A model generated the notes under the pieces. The model worked only from the letters and a program-made list of their open reading frames with translations, searched no databases and was not told the origin of the DNA. Source: Schistocephalus solidus (taxonomy: Eukaryota > Platyhelminthes > Cestoda > Diphyllobothriidea > Diphyllobothriidae). Taken from it: a stretch of DNA of 64,000 bases. The DNA lies in assembly GCA_017591395.1 (NCBI GenBank), contig WEDG01004288.1, positions 62,001 through 126,000 on the forward strand. The letters are read 5' to 3'. Below are positions 10,790-21,950 of this stretch, one piece after another. Every line of letters begins with the position of its first letter. Position 1 is the first letter of the stretch. The translations under genes were made by a program, and so were the position numbers.

Positions 10790-12706
10790 GTGGCACCAAG
10801 GACAGTTCCTCAGGATTTCAAAGACGCGACCATCGTCCATCTCTACAAACGGAAGGGGAACCGGCAACTCTATGATAATCACAGAGGCATCTCGCTGCTC
10901 AACATCAGCGGGAAGATCTTTGCCCGTATCCTTCTCAATCATCTAAACGGTCACCTAGAGCAGGGCCTGCTCTTGGAAAGCCAATGTGGCTTCCGCCGAC
11001 ACCGCGGAACAACCGATATGATCTTCGCCACCCGCCAGCTACAAGAGAAGTGTCAGGAGGTGCGAGCTCACCTATACACTACATTCGTGGATCTAACGAA
11101 AGCCTTTGACACGGTGAATCGTGACGGACTGTGGAAAGTCATGCAGAAATTTGGTTGTCCTGAGCGGTTCACGCACATAGTGCGTCAGCTTCATGACGGG
11201 ATGACGGCGCGCGTCACTGACAACGGGACGGTATCCAAAGCATTCGCAGTGACCAACGGAGTGAAGCAGGGCTGCGTACTGGCCCCCATCCTCTTCAGTC
11301 TCATGTTCTCGGCTATGCTGATGGACGCTTACCGTGATGAGCAGCCTGGTATCCGCATCGCCTGCAGAACTGACGGTCACCTTCTCAACAGTCGGCGTAT
11401 GCAGGCTCCAACGCGCGTGTCTACAACTACAGTCCATGACTTGCTCTTCGCGGACGACTGCGCCTTTAACAACGTGACGGAGGAGGACATGCAAAGGAGC
11501 ATGGACCTCTTCGCCGACGGCTGCGCCGATTTTGGAATAACAATCAGTACAGCCAAAACGGTTGTCATGCACCAGCCGCCACCCAGCGCGGAATACAATG
11601 CTCCTCGAATCAATGTCAACGGTGCTCAACTCAAAAACGTGGAAAACTTCGCTTATCTAGGAAGTACGATGTCGCGCAACACGAGAATCGATGACGAGGT
11701 TGCCCAACGGATCTCAAAAGCTAGTCAGGCCTTAGGCCGGCTGCAGTCCTCCGTGTGGAATCGCCACGGTATTCACCTGAACACCAAACTGAAGATGTAC
11801 AAGGCCGTCGTCTTGACGACACTCCTTTACGGAGCGGAAACCTGGACCGTCTACTCGAACCAAGCCAGGAAGCTGAATCACTTTCATCTCAGCTGCCTCC
11901 GCAGAATACTGAAGCTGAGATGGCAAGACAGGATCCCAGACAAGGAAGTCCTGGAGTGGACTGGAATCCTCAGCATCCATGCCATGCTGAGCCAAGTGCA
12001 ACTGCGATGGAGCGGCCACCTGGTAAGAATGGACGACGAGCGACTATCCAAACGACTTTTCTACGGAGATGTGGCTACGGGTTCTCGCCGGCAGGTAGGT
12101 CAAAAACGACGCTACAAGGACACTTTGAAGAAATCGCTGAAACAACTGCAAATAAACTCGGCGACCTGGAAGGACCTCGCCCAGGATAGACCGGCATGGA
12201 GAAGATCAGTGAAGACTGGTTCAGCAATCTATGAGGCCAACCGGATCGCCGCCACCAAGGCCAAAAGAGCGGCACGAATGTCACCAGCACCCCAGACCAA
12301 CACCGCCAATGCCCAGGCCCTGCCAACATGCCCACGCTGTCAACGCATCTTCCGCGCGCGAATCGGCCTGGTTGAACATCTTCGGACGAAATGCACCAAC
12401 AATCTGACAATTCCAATTTCTACGTCAAATTCTGCCAACCCTCCTTCTGACTCCCCCACCCTCTCTCCTGACATTAATTCCATTACTCCCACCATAATAG
12501 AGACCACATCCATCTACTCATCGCCTGTTACCCCCACCACCGCAACCACCACCGCCTTCGCCTTCACTACCACCACCACCACCACCATCAGCGATGGGGA
12601 ATTTCTCCTATGCTGTACTCAATGCGTCCGCACATTCACCTCATGCATCGGCCTGGTCGGTCACTTGCGAATACATCGTACAGACACCGGTGAGCCAGTG
12701 CCCTGA
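10790..12706 (+). CDS. LINE-A reverse transcriptase with C-terminal zinc fingers (638 aa)
   Basis: This is the longest open frame in the window. RT blocks run in order: [32 protein letters not shown] (first catalytic Asp near residue 103), [18 protein letters not shown], and LLFADDCAF with the catalytic FADD at residues 220-223 (11447-11458). YLGSTMSRN follows. A LINE thumb/connection region ([29 protein letters not shown]) leads to a C2HC-type finger from residue 514 and a C2H2 finger from residue 609. A GGA-to-TGA change ends the frame early after GEPVP; further fingers follow downstream. The frame lacks the endonuclease. The first ATG is not the native start, because the frame is entered after an upstream frameshift. 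Confidence 0.85.
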   Translation: MAPRTVPQDFKDATIVHLYKRKGNRQLYDNHRGISLLNISGKIFARILLNHLNGHLEQGLLLESQCGFRRHRGTTDMIFATRQLQEKCQEVRAHLYTTFVDLTKAFDTVNRDGLWKVMQKFGCPERFTHIVRQLHDGMTARVTDNGTVSKAFAVTNGVKQGCVLAPILFSLMFSAMLMDAYRDEQPGIRIACRTDGHLLNSRRMQAPTRVSTTTVHDLLFADDCAFNNVTEEDMQRSMDLFADGCADFGITISTAKTVVMHQPPPSAEYNAPRINVNGAQLKNVENFAYLGSTMSRNTRIDDEVAQRISKASQALGRLQSSVWNRHGIHLNTKLKMYKAVVLTTLLYGAETWTVYSNQARKLNHFHLSCLRRILKLRWQDRIPDKEVLEWTGILSIHAMLSQVQLRWSGHLVRMDDERLSKRLFYGDVATGSRRQVGQKRRYKDTLKKSLKQLQINSATWKDLAQDRPAWRRSVKTGSAIYEANRIAATKAKRAARMSPAPQTNTANAQALPTCPRCQRIFRARIGLVEHLRTKCTNNLTIPISTSNSANPPSDSPTLSPDINSITPTIIETTSIYSSPVTPTTATTTAFAFTTTTTTTISDGEFLLCCTQCVRTFTSCIGLVGHLRIHRTDTGEPVP

Positions 12707-13132
12707 GCACCATCACACAGTTGAGATCGTCGCCTCCACTGCCCTCACTGTCCTCGCGCATTCACTCATCACATGGGCCTATTCGATCACATGCGCATCC
12801 ATGACAGTGGAATTCACCACAATGCCGACAACACCGATACACCATGCACACCCTCCGATCCTGCCATTCTTAGCGCCTTTGCCACCCCCACTACCATAAA
12901 TGACATCGCCCCAGCCTCTACCGATTTCTCCTGCCCACACTGCGCCCGCAACTTCAACTCACGCATCGGCCTGGTCGGTCACCTGCGAATCCATCGCACG
13001 GAGGTTGGTGAACTATGCCTGGGGCTCCGACATACAGTCGACGCGCCCGCCTTCACTGCCCTAACTGCTTTCGCACATTTACACACCGCATGGGCCTATT
13101 AGGACACATGCGCCTCGACGACAACCTCCGAT
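12707..13132 (+). pseudogene. Extra LINE-A zinc-finger modules beyond the premature stop
   Basis: Past the TGA at 12704-12706, three more finger modules can be read in two frames: a perfect C2H2 at 12769-12831 (CPHCPRAF, spacer 12, H-x3-H), a C2H2 near 12932-12993 (CPHCARNF), and a last one near 13057-13131 (CPNCFRTF). The last module's final His is replaced by Asp. Copy A has only three modules in total, so this copy carries an additional pair, suggesting tandem duplication of a finger pair inside the element. Confidence 0.7.
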
Positions 13133-13210
13133 AAACCACCGGAGGCTAAGCTACATCAGCGCACACTACCTACACCAATACATCGACAACACCCTCACAA
13201 TCACCGGCTG

Positions 13211-15179
13211 CAAGAATTCCATCCACTTTGCCATCGCCGAGGTGCCGGGGAAAGGCAGTATGCCAGAGAATACAAGTTTGTCTAAACTATAAGCATGTGT
13301 TTGTGTGCCCTCGTGTATACAATGGTATAGGGTTGTGTGTGGTTCGCGTAGACGTGCTGCTTAGGTTTGCCAAGTACGACACCATTGCCCACCTCCAGTC
13401 GAATAAACTAAGATAGTGTGCGACAGATGCTGCGCGAGCCACGCGGTGAATACTTTCGCTTTTGATGGTGGATATTTCAATTTTCGGTCAACGCCTACAG
13501 TGAAGGACGGTGAAAATTGCTCTCATAACTCGCAAATGCTGGGGCACATTGGAGCATGTTTGATAAAAAACATTTTGTGGCTGCCACACAGAGGGCATGA
13601 TCCCTGCAGCATATACCAGGCTAACTTAAGGGCGGTTTGGAGCTCAAATGGATGAGAATGCCCTACAGATCACACTAAGAAGGCGTCCTTGCAGCCTGAC
13701 TCTCAGTTCTGACAAGGTTCGGGTTATTCTGAAAGTTAGCAACCCCCCTAGCCATGACTTCTAGCATGTCATGGTGGGCTCATGCGCGTCATATTTATGC
13801 TGGTGTGACATGTCGGCCTCTCTCATTGTTCCCTATCCCATACACCAGTCTACGGTCCGAGTACTTCAACCAGCCACCTTACCTCAGCGTATCACCACAC
13901 TGCCTCTCTATGACAGTATATATGACTTCATGTGGACGCTGTGCAGTCCGGTAAACGCGTAACGTGAGCCAATTTGTCTACACTTTCGTTCAGCACATCT
14001 GCAGTGCAGCCCGTTGTGGGGCCTGGACGCAATTTACACGAAGGAAGAAGATGAAGGCGTTAGGCAACTTTTTTTCTGTTATTGACGAAAAAAGCATATT
14101 TGAGCAAGTCAAGGGAATAATCGCTTCCTGTGTGGGGTTCCAAAGTCCAACCTCAGCTCCCAATATTTTCGAGAATTTCGTCAAAATCATACTCAAGTTC
14201 ATCGTGAGTGTGGTTACTGCCAATTCGACGGAAAATGCATGCCAAATCTGAGTACTATATTCTATTCTTGATCATGGTTTTCAAGACGATAGTGATTATC
14301 TCCTGGGATTTGCATGTTTTGATGGGCTCGAAATTGCTCGTCATTTCGCGTGATCGACTTTCTGAATAAAGCTTATGATCTGCTCATGATATAGGGGCTA
14401 GTTTCGAGTGAGAATCAAAAGGACTGCACAGATGCATCCTGTTAGCATGTCTGTTGATATGAGGCAGATCATCCCATAGCTCAGTCTTAGCTAGCCAATA
14501 AACTTTAATGAGATGGAATGGAGTCGCTGACGCGGTGTTAATGCCTACCTCCAAAGCGTGTCATAAGCGCATGAAAGGCAGTGGTCGAGGACTCACATGA
14601 CCCATAAACACGTCTCATGAATCATCACGGCCCCCTCCCATCGTGTTCCAGCGCATCTGTAGTGCGGTGCAGTTCCTATATCGTCCATTGTCTTCCTTTT
14701 GTCTTTATGTGCATATACCTTGGAAATGGTATCTTATTTCACCTCCATTCGCGAATGAATTTCCAGAAATGAAAGCGCAGTTGAGTGGGTTTTCTTAGCG
14801 AAATCGCCTGCACACCCTCTTAATTCGTTATTCTAAGTTCTGTAATGATGCCCATGTAAAAATGGAATAAGTAAAATTAGGTAAACATATTCTGTCTAGT
14901 ATTGATCCTCAGGCCTGTAAAAAATATAAGTCAGTTTTGGTAAAGCAGTGAAAGTTAAAACAGCTCATGAACAGAAGTCACTTTTCTGAGGGTTAAGGAT
15001 ATACTTATGACATTATTCAGTCAGGGGGATTGGACAGTGTATTAGCTTTGGCTTCGTCACCGTAGCGGGAAACGAACACGTTATGTTCAGTTTGAGGACC
15101 TGCATCAAAGCCTTCTACGAGCATAAGGCAGAGGGTCGGCCAACCTGCATGTGTCGTAGAAATTGGAAGTGTGTCGCGG
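13211..15179. other. Stretch without an identified gene
   Basis: An open frame of 95 codons lies at 13964-14251 and a 79-codon one at 13416-13655; neither shows a known domain. Around 13990-14040 a few words (GCAGCCCGTTGTGG) resemble the R1-associated repeat seen at 55400. The remainder shows no structure that I can name. Confidence 0.4.
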
Positions 15180-15660
15180 GTCTGTACAGATGACTGGGCT
15201 CCCTAAACAGGCCGCGTTGTGGATGCGCTGGACCAGCACGGGGGGTTAGATCAGGGCATGGCAGGCGTTATTAAGACTCTACTTCCATAAAAGAGGCTCA
15301 ATATGGGAGGGGAAAACTTGGACACGCAGGTGCAGGCTCACGCCTCACCAGCCACTTGCAATTGATGGCCCTCCCACTCCGTGGGATCTGAGTGAGGCGT
15401 GACGGTAGGGTCAGGGAAGTCTCCTGCCGCGCCAGCCACATGCGCCTGATCCCGCCTCCGGTCTTCTTGCCTCTGTCTTGAAACCGGGTCACAGGCGGGT
15501 AAGAGAAGAGAGAGAGAGAGAGCGAGAGCGGTAGCTGCAGCGCAGTCTACTCTCACTCGAAATTATTCCACACGCAAGTCACTGCGTCCCTGCACCGGCA
15601 TACTGGAGAGCACACGGTGGATATCGTCGGACTACGACGGTGGAACTGTCGTAGTGCAGA
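15180..15660 (+). repeat. Dispersed repeat R1, copy c
   Basis: The segment CCTCCGGTCTTCTTG, a GA-rich run, GCGGTAG..GCAGCGCA then GTCTACT and CACGCAAGTCAC matches 42550-42690, 29460-29590 and, reversed, 55490-55620. The leading part (15180-15270) matches, reversed, the 55790-55880 segment (GGCCCGTTTAGGGAGGCTC). A short GA dinucleotide run lies at about 15504-15523. Confidence 0.55.
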
Positions 15661-16369
15661 CATGAACGTGCACGACGCCGCTACCATATGAAGACCTAAA
15701 TACAACCACAAGAGAGCTGGATTTTGACAATTACCCTGCTTCCCTTACATCAACACTGCGTCTTTAGGAAAAATAATATTCTTTCAAATACCACTTTCTA
15801 TCTTCCACCACAGATGGACACATAGCCATTCCTGGTTGAATTTTTACAGTGGATCAGTGCCTACATATAAATTTCAAAAAACCTGTACGATTCATCGGGT
15901 TCACTTTTATAGCCTGGCTTATAAGACCTGGTGGTCGAAAATACAATTGATGTATACGTCATCCTTAGCAGATGTTTCGCCTTATAAAATACACAAACGG
16001 ATTCACATGATCGAAATTTAATGCAAGGCTTCTATTGTGCTTATTTATTATGTCCTTCAGCCTTTCTGTTGGCGTTCGTTTTAATTTGCCGTCTATGACA
16101 CCTAGTTGCGCAATCCATGACGCCACGCTATGACACTCCTACGTCGTATTGCGGATTAGTTTGCACAGATCCATTTTTAAACGGAGATAACCTGATGGTA
16201 AAGTCCTTTTATGGACACTCTTGGTGCTTTGATTGACTTGACCTTCTAAGATTTTTGTGTGAACGCCTCGGGACAGCGGCCACCTCGGTTTACGTACAAA
16301 GTATTGATTTTTTTTCGAAGCGACGAACCACTCTTTTGGTAGCACAAATTACGAGGAAGGAGACTAGCC
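15661..16369. other. Stretch without an identified gene
   Basis: AT-rich sequence with no recognised coding, RNA or repeat feature. It would contain the promoter or upstream exon boundary of the candidate gene starting at 16370 if that gene is real. Confidence 0.4.
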
Positions 16370-17079
16370 ATGGGCCTGTGTACTTCTACTCCGCAAAAAT
16401 TTGTCAAACGATTCAACCGACTCACGAGCGAGGACCGACGCGAAGTACTTCGCCTATTAAAACAGATATCCGATGTCAACATTGACGGATTCACCAAAGA
16501 TTCGGCGGATAAGTGTATAAATACCGTCTCAGGATTGGTTGAAAGCGCACCTATTACTCCGACACCGTGTCTAGAATACAGGCCGTTCGAAAAGCTACGA
16601 CTCCACGGTGATCCACTATCATACCCGACTGGCTTATATTCGAGCAATGAAACTGCCTCACTGGAAGCGGATAGGACAGCGCCCACGATTCCAGAAGTTA
16701 TGCCCGAAGCAGTGGATATCATTCCCGAAATCAGTCTGAACGGCCGAATGTTGTGGATGTCAAATCTGTTGCAAGTAATTCCAACCCCTCAAAGCCCGAG
16801 CCTGATGCAAAGTCGGAAACTCATTCAGGCCTTTCTGGTTGCACGTTTACCATACCTTTGGAATTCCAGGGTTTTATGGTGGAAACTTATTGGAACTCGC
16901 AAAAACGTACATCGCCTCGGCAGGCGGATGAACCTCCAGAGGTGAAAAATTCCTCAAGAACGTTTCCAACTATGGCTGAGAAAACACAGCTCGTGCAGTC
17001 CTGGCTTGAAAACCAACGACTTGAATGCCCCGAGGAATACCCCTGCAATTTGACTACAACCGCTAGTGAGGTAATTTAA
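16370..17079 (+). CDS. Possible gene exon with N-myristoylation-like start, apparent frameshift
   Basis: An ATG in strong eukaryotic context (GCCATGGGC) opens MGLCTSTPQKF, which fits the N-myristoylation pattern (Gly2, Ser6) with a nearby Cys4 that could be palmitoylated. A charged helix-like stretch follows (RLTSEDRREVLRLLKQ), then a Ser/Pro-rich part. The first frame continues to 16945 but looks random after about 16750. A second frame from about 16700 to 17079 looks more protein-like (SNSNPSKPEPDAKSE, then EKTQLVQSWLENQRL). A +1 shift between the two near 16700-16755 is therefore likely, from decay, an assembly error or splicing. GAG|GTAATT near 17071 could be a donor. I recognise no family. 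Confidence 0.35.
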
Positions 17080-17559
17080 TGACCCAACTTTTGGATGATA
17101 GAAGGATGCATCGCGCCTAAAACTTGTCTGCTTTGACGGCTGAAAATGGTTATCAAACTGTAAAGTTTCAAACATTTTACACCTTTGGCACTTTAAACGT
17201 ACAGTTTGGAATGTTGCATTGGAACTTGCAGTGTTTGGTTTGCTAGTCAGCTCATATGCCCTCTATTAAGTCATTGCTTGTGTATCACGGAAAAGGACAG
17301 ATTTCAATAAATGTTCACTTTTAATTGCTAAGGTCGTTGACTTCATTGGAATACAATTTTTCAATTTGATGAAATGAGACGGTTATGATAAACTTGAGAT
17401 GTTGTATGTTCCATTTCAAACAGAAGGCAACACGACAAGATTAAAATTACAGCACCCTGGAAATCCCCGCTAAAATACGAAGTGCTTATTTGGTTATCTA
17501 CCTCGAAAATTATATTTTCGACAGTGATTGCCATATTCATGTCCCGAAAACTTACAAAT
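17080..17559. other. AT-rich stretch, nothing recognised
   Basis: No open frame, RNA or repeat feature is visible. Confidence 0.4.
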
Positions 17560-17900
17560 GACCCAAATCTTTAACCCTTACATTACCCTTAACTCTAAAT
17601 CCATAGTTAACTTTACCATAACGCTAACAGTAACTCTAAAAATGATATATGGGCGATAACCGATCGGTCGTCCCGTTGTGCCTTGGGGCTCACTTTAGAG
17701 CCCCGCCAGCAGCCGCGAAGCGGTCAGTGATGTAGGCACCCGAACCCTAATCCTTAACCCTAACCCAAACATTTTCCTTAATTTCACAGGAATTTAGAAC
17801 AAAAACCTCTATGTTGTGAGCGGTTTCCGTTCCCGTGTCCTGTCTTGGGGGGGGGCACAAAAAAATATATGGAAAAGTTTCGATACCTATAAGATCCTGT
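17560..17900 (-). repeat. Degenerate TTAGGG-like tract with SINE1 tail piece
   Basis: CCCTAA-like words recur (TTAACCCTTACA, TTACCCTTAACTC, CCCTAATCCTTAACCCTAACCC near 17746-17765). In between, 17666-17730 carries TTGTGCCTTGGGGCTC and CGCCAGCAGCCGCGAAGCGG, which also appear in the SINE1 relatives at 25.1 and 44.4 kb. The part after 17800, read on the minus strand, resembles the leaders of the tracts at 19.42 and 51.03 kb (CACGGGAACGGAAACCGC against CACAGGAATAGGAACTGC). This is a dispersed repeat that contains telomere-like words. Confidence 0.5.
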
Positions 17901-19419
17901 TTAAAAATATTCGTGTTCACCAGATCCATTTCGTGGGACTACAGTGATTCAGCCGATGTCTCTTACTAATTATTTGCTTTGCGACAACATAAGCCATATA
18001 ATCACACAAAAAGAAAACGGCAACATAAGGGAACTTGCTTATATCGAGATGGCACAAAATTTAATGCTTAAAAGGTATGGGTATGCGGATAGGATTAAAC
18101 TAAATGTGCGCGTTAAAAGGAGATGGTATTTTTGGGTCTGGTTCTGTTGGTACAGCTCTCGCAGCATTCAACCATGACTTTGGAGTGGGGTTAAATGTTG
18201 CTGCGTGCAGGGACTACCGCAGGGTCTGATAATGGATTTCAGGTGGGGGGAGACAGAGCAGTTGTATTTAAATATAGCCGGTAACCCCATTTTAGTTGGT
18301 AGCCTTGTATTATACGCTCGCCCAGTACAGAAATAAAGTTGAAAAAGACTGCCGGCAGAGATGGAGATTGGATGGAGCATTTCAGGTTCAGCCACAATCA
18401 TCAGTTAGCCATGCTCCAACCCTCGACGAAAAATAGGAGACGTGAAGCTGTGCTCCAGGCTCCCTGAGCACACAATGAAACGCTACTGCTGGGTAATGGA
18501 CTCACGTCTGTCATCTGTAATCTAAAATATTTCAACTATCTGGTGCCGGGATTTACCAGTCTGTCTAGCGCCAGTGTACGCTGTCACGCAGCGTCTAATA
18601 ATTTGTAATCGAAAACTGATACCAGAAAAAAAACAGCATAATCAGGCAGTATACTGCAGCAGTACAAGCAGGTATCGATCTGCACGAATTTCTGTGGACG
18701 ATGGAAAATGAAATGGTAATTTGGACAAAAATTAAAAATAACAGGGTTTGGTGGTTATTGGCATTCAAAAATATTTCTGGACAAGACATGGGAAATTAAA
18801 ATAGTGTTTAGTTGCTGGGACCCCTATAACAATCCCGCTCAATGGGATTCTAGCCCCAACCCCCTTTCTTTCCGTGTGAAATTTCTATCGTTTTTGCGCG
18901 GAGTCTGGAGTATAGTGGCATGCAAATGCGCGGTACACGCATTTGACATCGCCGGGAGGGACAATCGAATTTTCACCGTTGTGTCACAGTCAGGATCATT
19001 AAAACAAACGAAGACTGCAATTTAAAACGTGTGTTGCTGTTTGCTAATGTCCAGTGTGTTGGATGTCGTAGTTTATTCTTTGGTTATCGTTCGCAGGTCA
19101 CCTGTGAGGGATCTAAACCGGAATCGGGCCTATTTCCGTCCCGCTATGAGGATGGTTCGATGCACGTGACTCTGTGTAGTCGCAAGTAATTTTTGTGTCC
19201 AAAAACGGTTGATTAGGCAAAGCCCTGACGCCCTTAACATGCAGACACAGAAACTGCGAAATAACCGCATAATAGGTATTCTAGGTTGGATATTCTAACG
19301 GATGCCAGAAAAAACCACCCGGAGAGGCATGACCCCTGTTCCTAATGTTTTGAGTAAATAGTGATGCAGAGAAGGATGCCTTGCTTGGGTGCCTAAATGG
19401 GACACGTGAAAAGGAACCC
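17901..19419. other. Stretch without an identified gene
   Basis: Open frames of 60-77 codons at 17944, 18168 and 18804 show no domain. No repeat shared with the window is evident. Confidence 0.4.
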
Positions 19420-19700
19420 TCTGCAATACATATGGCTTTGCGTTATATTCCAAGGAAATTATGTTTAGGATTAAGCTGCGGGTAAGGGGTAAGTGTACGG
19501 TTAGGTTTAAGGTTAGGGTGAAGGTCAGAGTTAGAGGTTGGGGCAATGAGCATGTTGATGACTAAGGTTTGTGTTTTGCGATAACCATATGGTTAAGGTT
19601 GCAGTCTTAGCGCTAAGACACGAGGATGTTTACCCCTCCTGAAATTTACCGTAAGGCCACCTACTTTAAGCATGCGGGACATAAAAGGCATCGCTACAGT
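19420..19700 (+). repeat. Degenerate TTAGGG-like tract and left flank of the PLE pair
   Basis: The words TTTAGGATTAAG, GGTTAGGTTTAAGG and GTTAGGGTGAAGG run through 19460-19560. From 19590 the segment AAGGTTGCAGT, then TTTACCCCTCCTGAAATTTA, recurs in the same orientation at 21845-21920 on the far side of the Penelope-like pair. The two copies therefore flank the pair as direct repeats. Confidence 0.5.
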
Positions 19701-19959
19701 GTTGAAGAAAACTTTAGACATTGCCAGCATATCGGCAATTAGACCATCTCCAACCGTTGTTAACACAGCAAGATGAGGAAAATCACGCGAGTGACCAAAT
19801 GGGCAAGCAGCACGGCTCAGAAATGGATGGCAGTTGTTACTCCGTATCCTGACCTCTTGATGATTAGTGTACTTTTCGTGGCCTGACGAATAATCAATGA
19901 AAGGCACTTTGGGGCGGTATGTTTTTTAAAACTTTAGACGTTGAAAACGTTAAATTTAT

Positions 19960-20443
19960 TCACTCAAGAGGTCAAATTTGGTGAACGTAAGTTGTCGATC
20001 ATTCATCGTCAGCCCTGCACATTATAAAAGGGAGGGTAGAGTAGCAAGAGTTTAAACATCCGACAAAAATTAAGTGTGGGGAAAGGGTTGAGGGAGTTCA
20101 GACATCGGAGTTTTAAGCGTCGCTGTAGAACATCACTTGCCGGATCCCCTCGAAATGGCCGTGTGAGAAATAATTACTTCTTCTTAGCCCTCGGCATGTC
20201 CAATTTTGAGCGGCCTTCCTCCATATGTTTACGGACAAACTGTGCAGGAAAACCGGTTTCTCGCAGGGTGTTTTGTATAAGGGTGAGTTCGTTCCCCAGT
20301 GTATCTGAAGTACCTATTCCTCTGGCGCGTCTGCGGAGGCAGTAGACTAAGCTTTGTTTCTGACTAAGCTGGACAAGACTGAAGAAATGTTTGCACTGCC
20401 CTGTCCATGTAACCATGCGATATACACTTCTACGAATTGTTCC
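19960..20443 (-). mobile_element. Penelope-like element fragment P0 (minus)
   Basis: The minus strand encodes the linker found in Penelope-like elements: LSQKQSLVYCL, DTLGNELTLIQNTLRETGFP and an FRGDPASDVLQRRL segment. The same motifs occur in plus orientation in the neighbouring copy (SLIRCLTNRTRRICTPDTL near 20888). The 3' untranslated sequence at 19960-20065 matches, reversed, 21724-21830. Its 5' end (GAACAATTCGTAGAAG reversed, 20426-20441) lies close to the start of the plus copy. No intact protein remains. Confidence 0.7.
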
Positions 20444-20468
20444 ATTGGTACTCTAACCTCCCTGTTCA

Positions 20469-21830
20469 GGTTGCACTTTTAATGTTAAATTCAGTTTCAA
20501 TGGCAAATTTTACCGTCAGGTCGATGGCGTAGTGATGGGTTCACCCCTTGGACATCTACTAGCTGATGTCTTTATGGGGAAACTAGAGAACAACCAGCTC
20601 TCTCCAGTTATAAATGACCTTTTTTTCGCAGGCTCGATATGTAGACGATATCTTTGCAATAGCAGGTGAAAGGCTTGAGTTGGACACTCTCATGGATAAA
20701 GTAAATCAGGCTCACCCAGCGTTAACTTTCACTTTGGAAAACGATAATGGGAATAGCCTCTCCTTTCTAGATGTCCTACTTAAAAGAACGCCTGATTGAA
20801 CAATTCGTAGAAGGTTATTTCGTAAGAAATGGACAGGGTAATACACAAACTTCTACAGTTTTGTCCCGCTTAGCCAGAAACGAAGCTTAATCCGCTGCCT
20901 CACCAACCGAACTAGGAGAATATGTACTCCAGATACCCTAGAAAAAGAACTCGCCTGATACAAAACAACCTCCGAGAAAACGGCTTTCCCGAGAAGTTCG
21001 TCAGTAAGCATGTGGAGGAACTTCCCCGAAAATTGGACGTGCCGACGGCTGAGAGGAAGGACTGATTTATCGCATTGCCTTTTTGAGGAAATCGGGTGAC
21101 CGAACTTCTACATCATCGCTTAAACGCTGCTATTACACGCACGTACTCAGGCGCGAAGTTAAGGCTAGTGTTCTCAAGCACTCCACTTCTTCGCCTTGAA
21201 GGCAAGGATAGACTGCCGTTCCAGACCTTATCAATGTGCATGTACGCCTTCACTTGTTCATTTGGAGCAGGATATATTGGTCGAACAACTAGGCGCCTAT
21301 CCGAGAGGATGCGAGAGCATCATCCTGTCTGGCTAAATCAAGGCACGGGAAAGCCCATCTCGAGCGCAGTTGTGGCCCATTTGGTTGACAGCGGTCACCG
21401 GGTAGACGTCAACCAAGCATTCCGAGTAATCTATAAAGTGCCAATGAAACACTCCAAGTTCCTGCGGCAGCGGATACTTGCGACAACAGAAGCCGTGGCC
21501 ATACGGATTACCAACCAAACTTTGTGCTCACAAATAGCGTTTGAAGTGGCCCTAAGGCTCCCTTGGCCGAAAACAAACCCAGCATCTGCGTTAACACCTC
21601 ATGCCACGTCGCGTCATAGCGACGGAGCCGAAACCTAGCTAACGGACGGACAGCTTCCCCTTCTAGACTAAAACCCTCTGAACGGCCTCGTTCCTCTCCC
21701 CCATACCTACTGCTTATTGGATGTTTAAACTTTCGTTACTCTACCCTCCCTCATGTTACTGTAACGGCCTGCTGATCAATAATCGAAAGCGTACGTTCAG
21801 TAAACTTGACTTCTTAAATGCTTACATGGG
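20469..21830 (+). mobile_element. Penelope-like element P1 (RT core and GIY-YIG endonuclease, broken)
   Basis: The RT block YRQVDGVVMGSPLG with LLADVFMGKLE lies at 20512-20600 and the catalytic YVDD at 20638-20649, followed by an SFLDVLLKR block. This combination is characteristic of Penelope-like RT. A GIY-YIG nuclease follows in 21096-21638. Stops and shifts separate the parts (for example at 20798 and 20840). The N-terminal half is absent. The 3' region is shared with P0 in inverted orientation. Confidence 0.85.
21096..21638 (+). pseudogene. PLE GIY-YIG endonuclease domain
   Basis: The frame encodes LRLVFSSTPLL, then a GAGYIGRTTRRLSERMREH core near 21265-21322 in which GYIGRT corresponds to the YIG part of the GIY-YIG fold and the downstream Arg and His fit the active site. 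HLVDSGHRVD and AVAIRITNQTLC follow and are typical of PLE C-termini. In Penelope-like elements this domain cuts the target DNA. The frame is open for 180 codons but is cut off from its RT by a stop upstream, so it is part of a dead copy. Confidence 0.75.
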
Positions 21831-21839
21831 TATCCGCTG

Positions 21840-21950
21840 AAATTAAGGTTGCAGTTTAGTTTTATGCTAAGGTTAGTGTTAGGGATGGAACTATTTACCC
21901 CTCCTGAAATTTATCGGAAAGCAACCTATTGCAACTGGGTGGGGCGGCTC
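21840..21950 (+). repeat. Right flanking direct repeat of the PLE pair
   Basis: TTAAGGTTGCAGT, GGTTAGTGTTAGGG and TTTACCCCTCCTGAAATTTA match 19590-19665 in the same orientation. Similarity is partial, so this is either an old duplication or two members of one repeat family. Confidence 0.45.

Larger units (their letters stand above)
10443..13210 (+). mobile_element. LINE-A copy B (5'-truncated, RT intact)
   Basis: Homology to copy C begins abruptly at GCCATCAAGGCC (10443), inside the linker between endonuclease and RT, so the endonuclease is absent: a typical 5' truncation from incomplete reverse transcription. The RT and C-terminal finger region follow, then a 3' tail shared with copy A. A stop at 10734-10736 is shared with copy A (1717-1719). 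One base is missing near 10806 compared with copy C, and both fall before the long open frame. No target-site duplication could be identified. Confidence 0.9.

Noticed and set aside
11093..11629. 178-codon minus-strand frame inside LINE-A copy B
   Set aside because: It is antisense to the conserved RT core and appears only because of that codon use.
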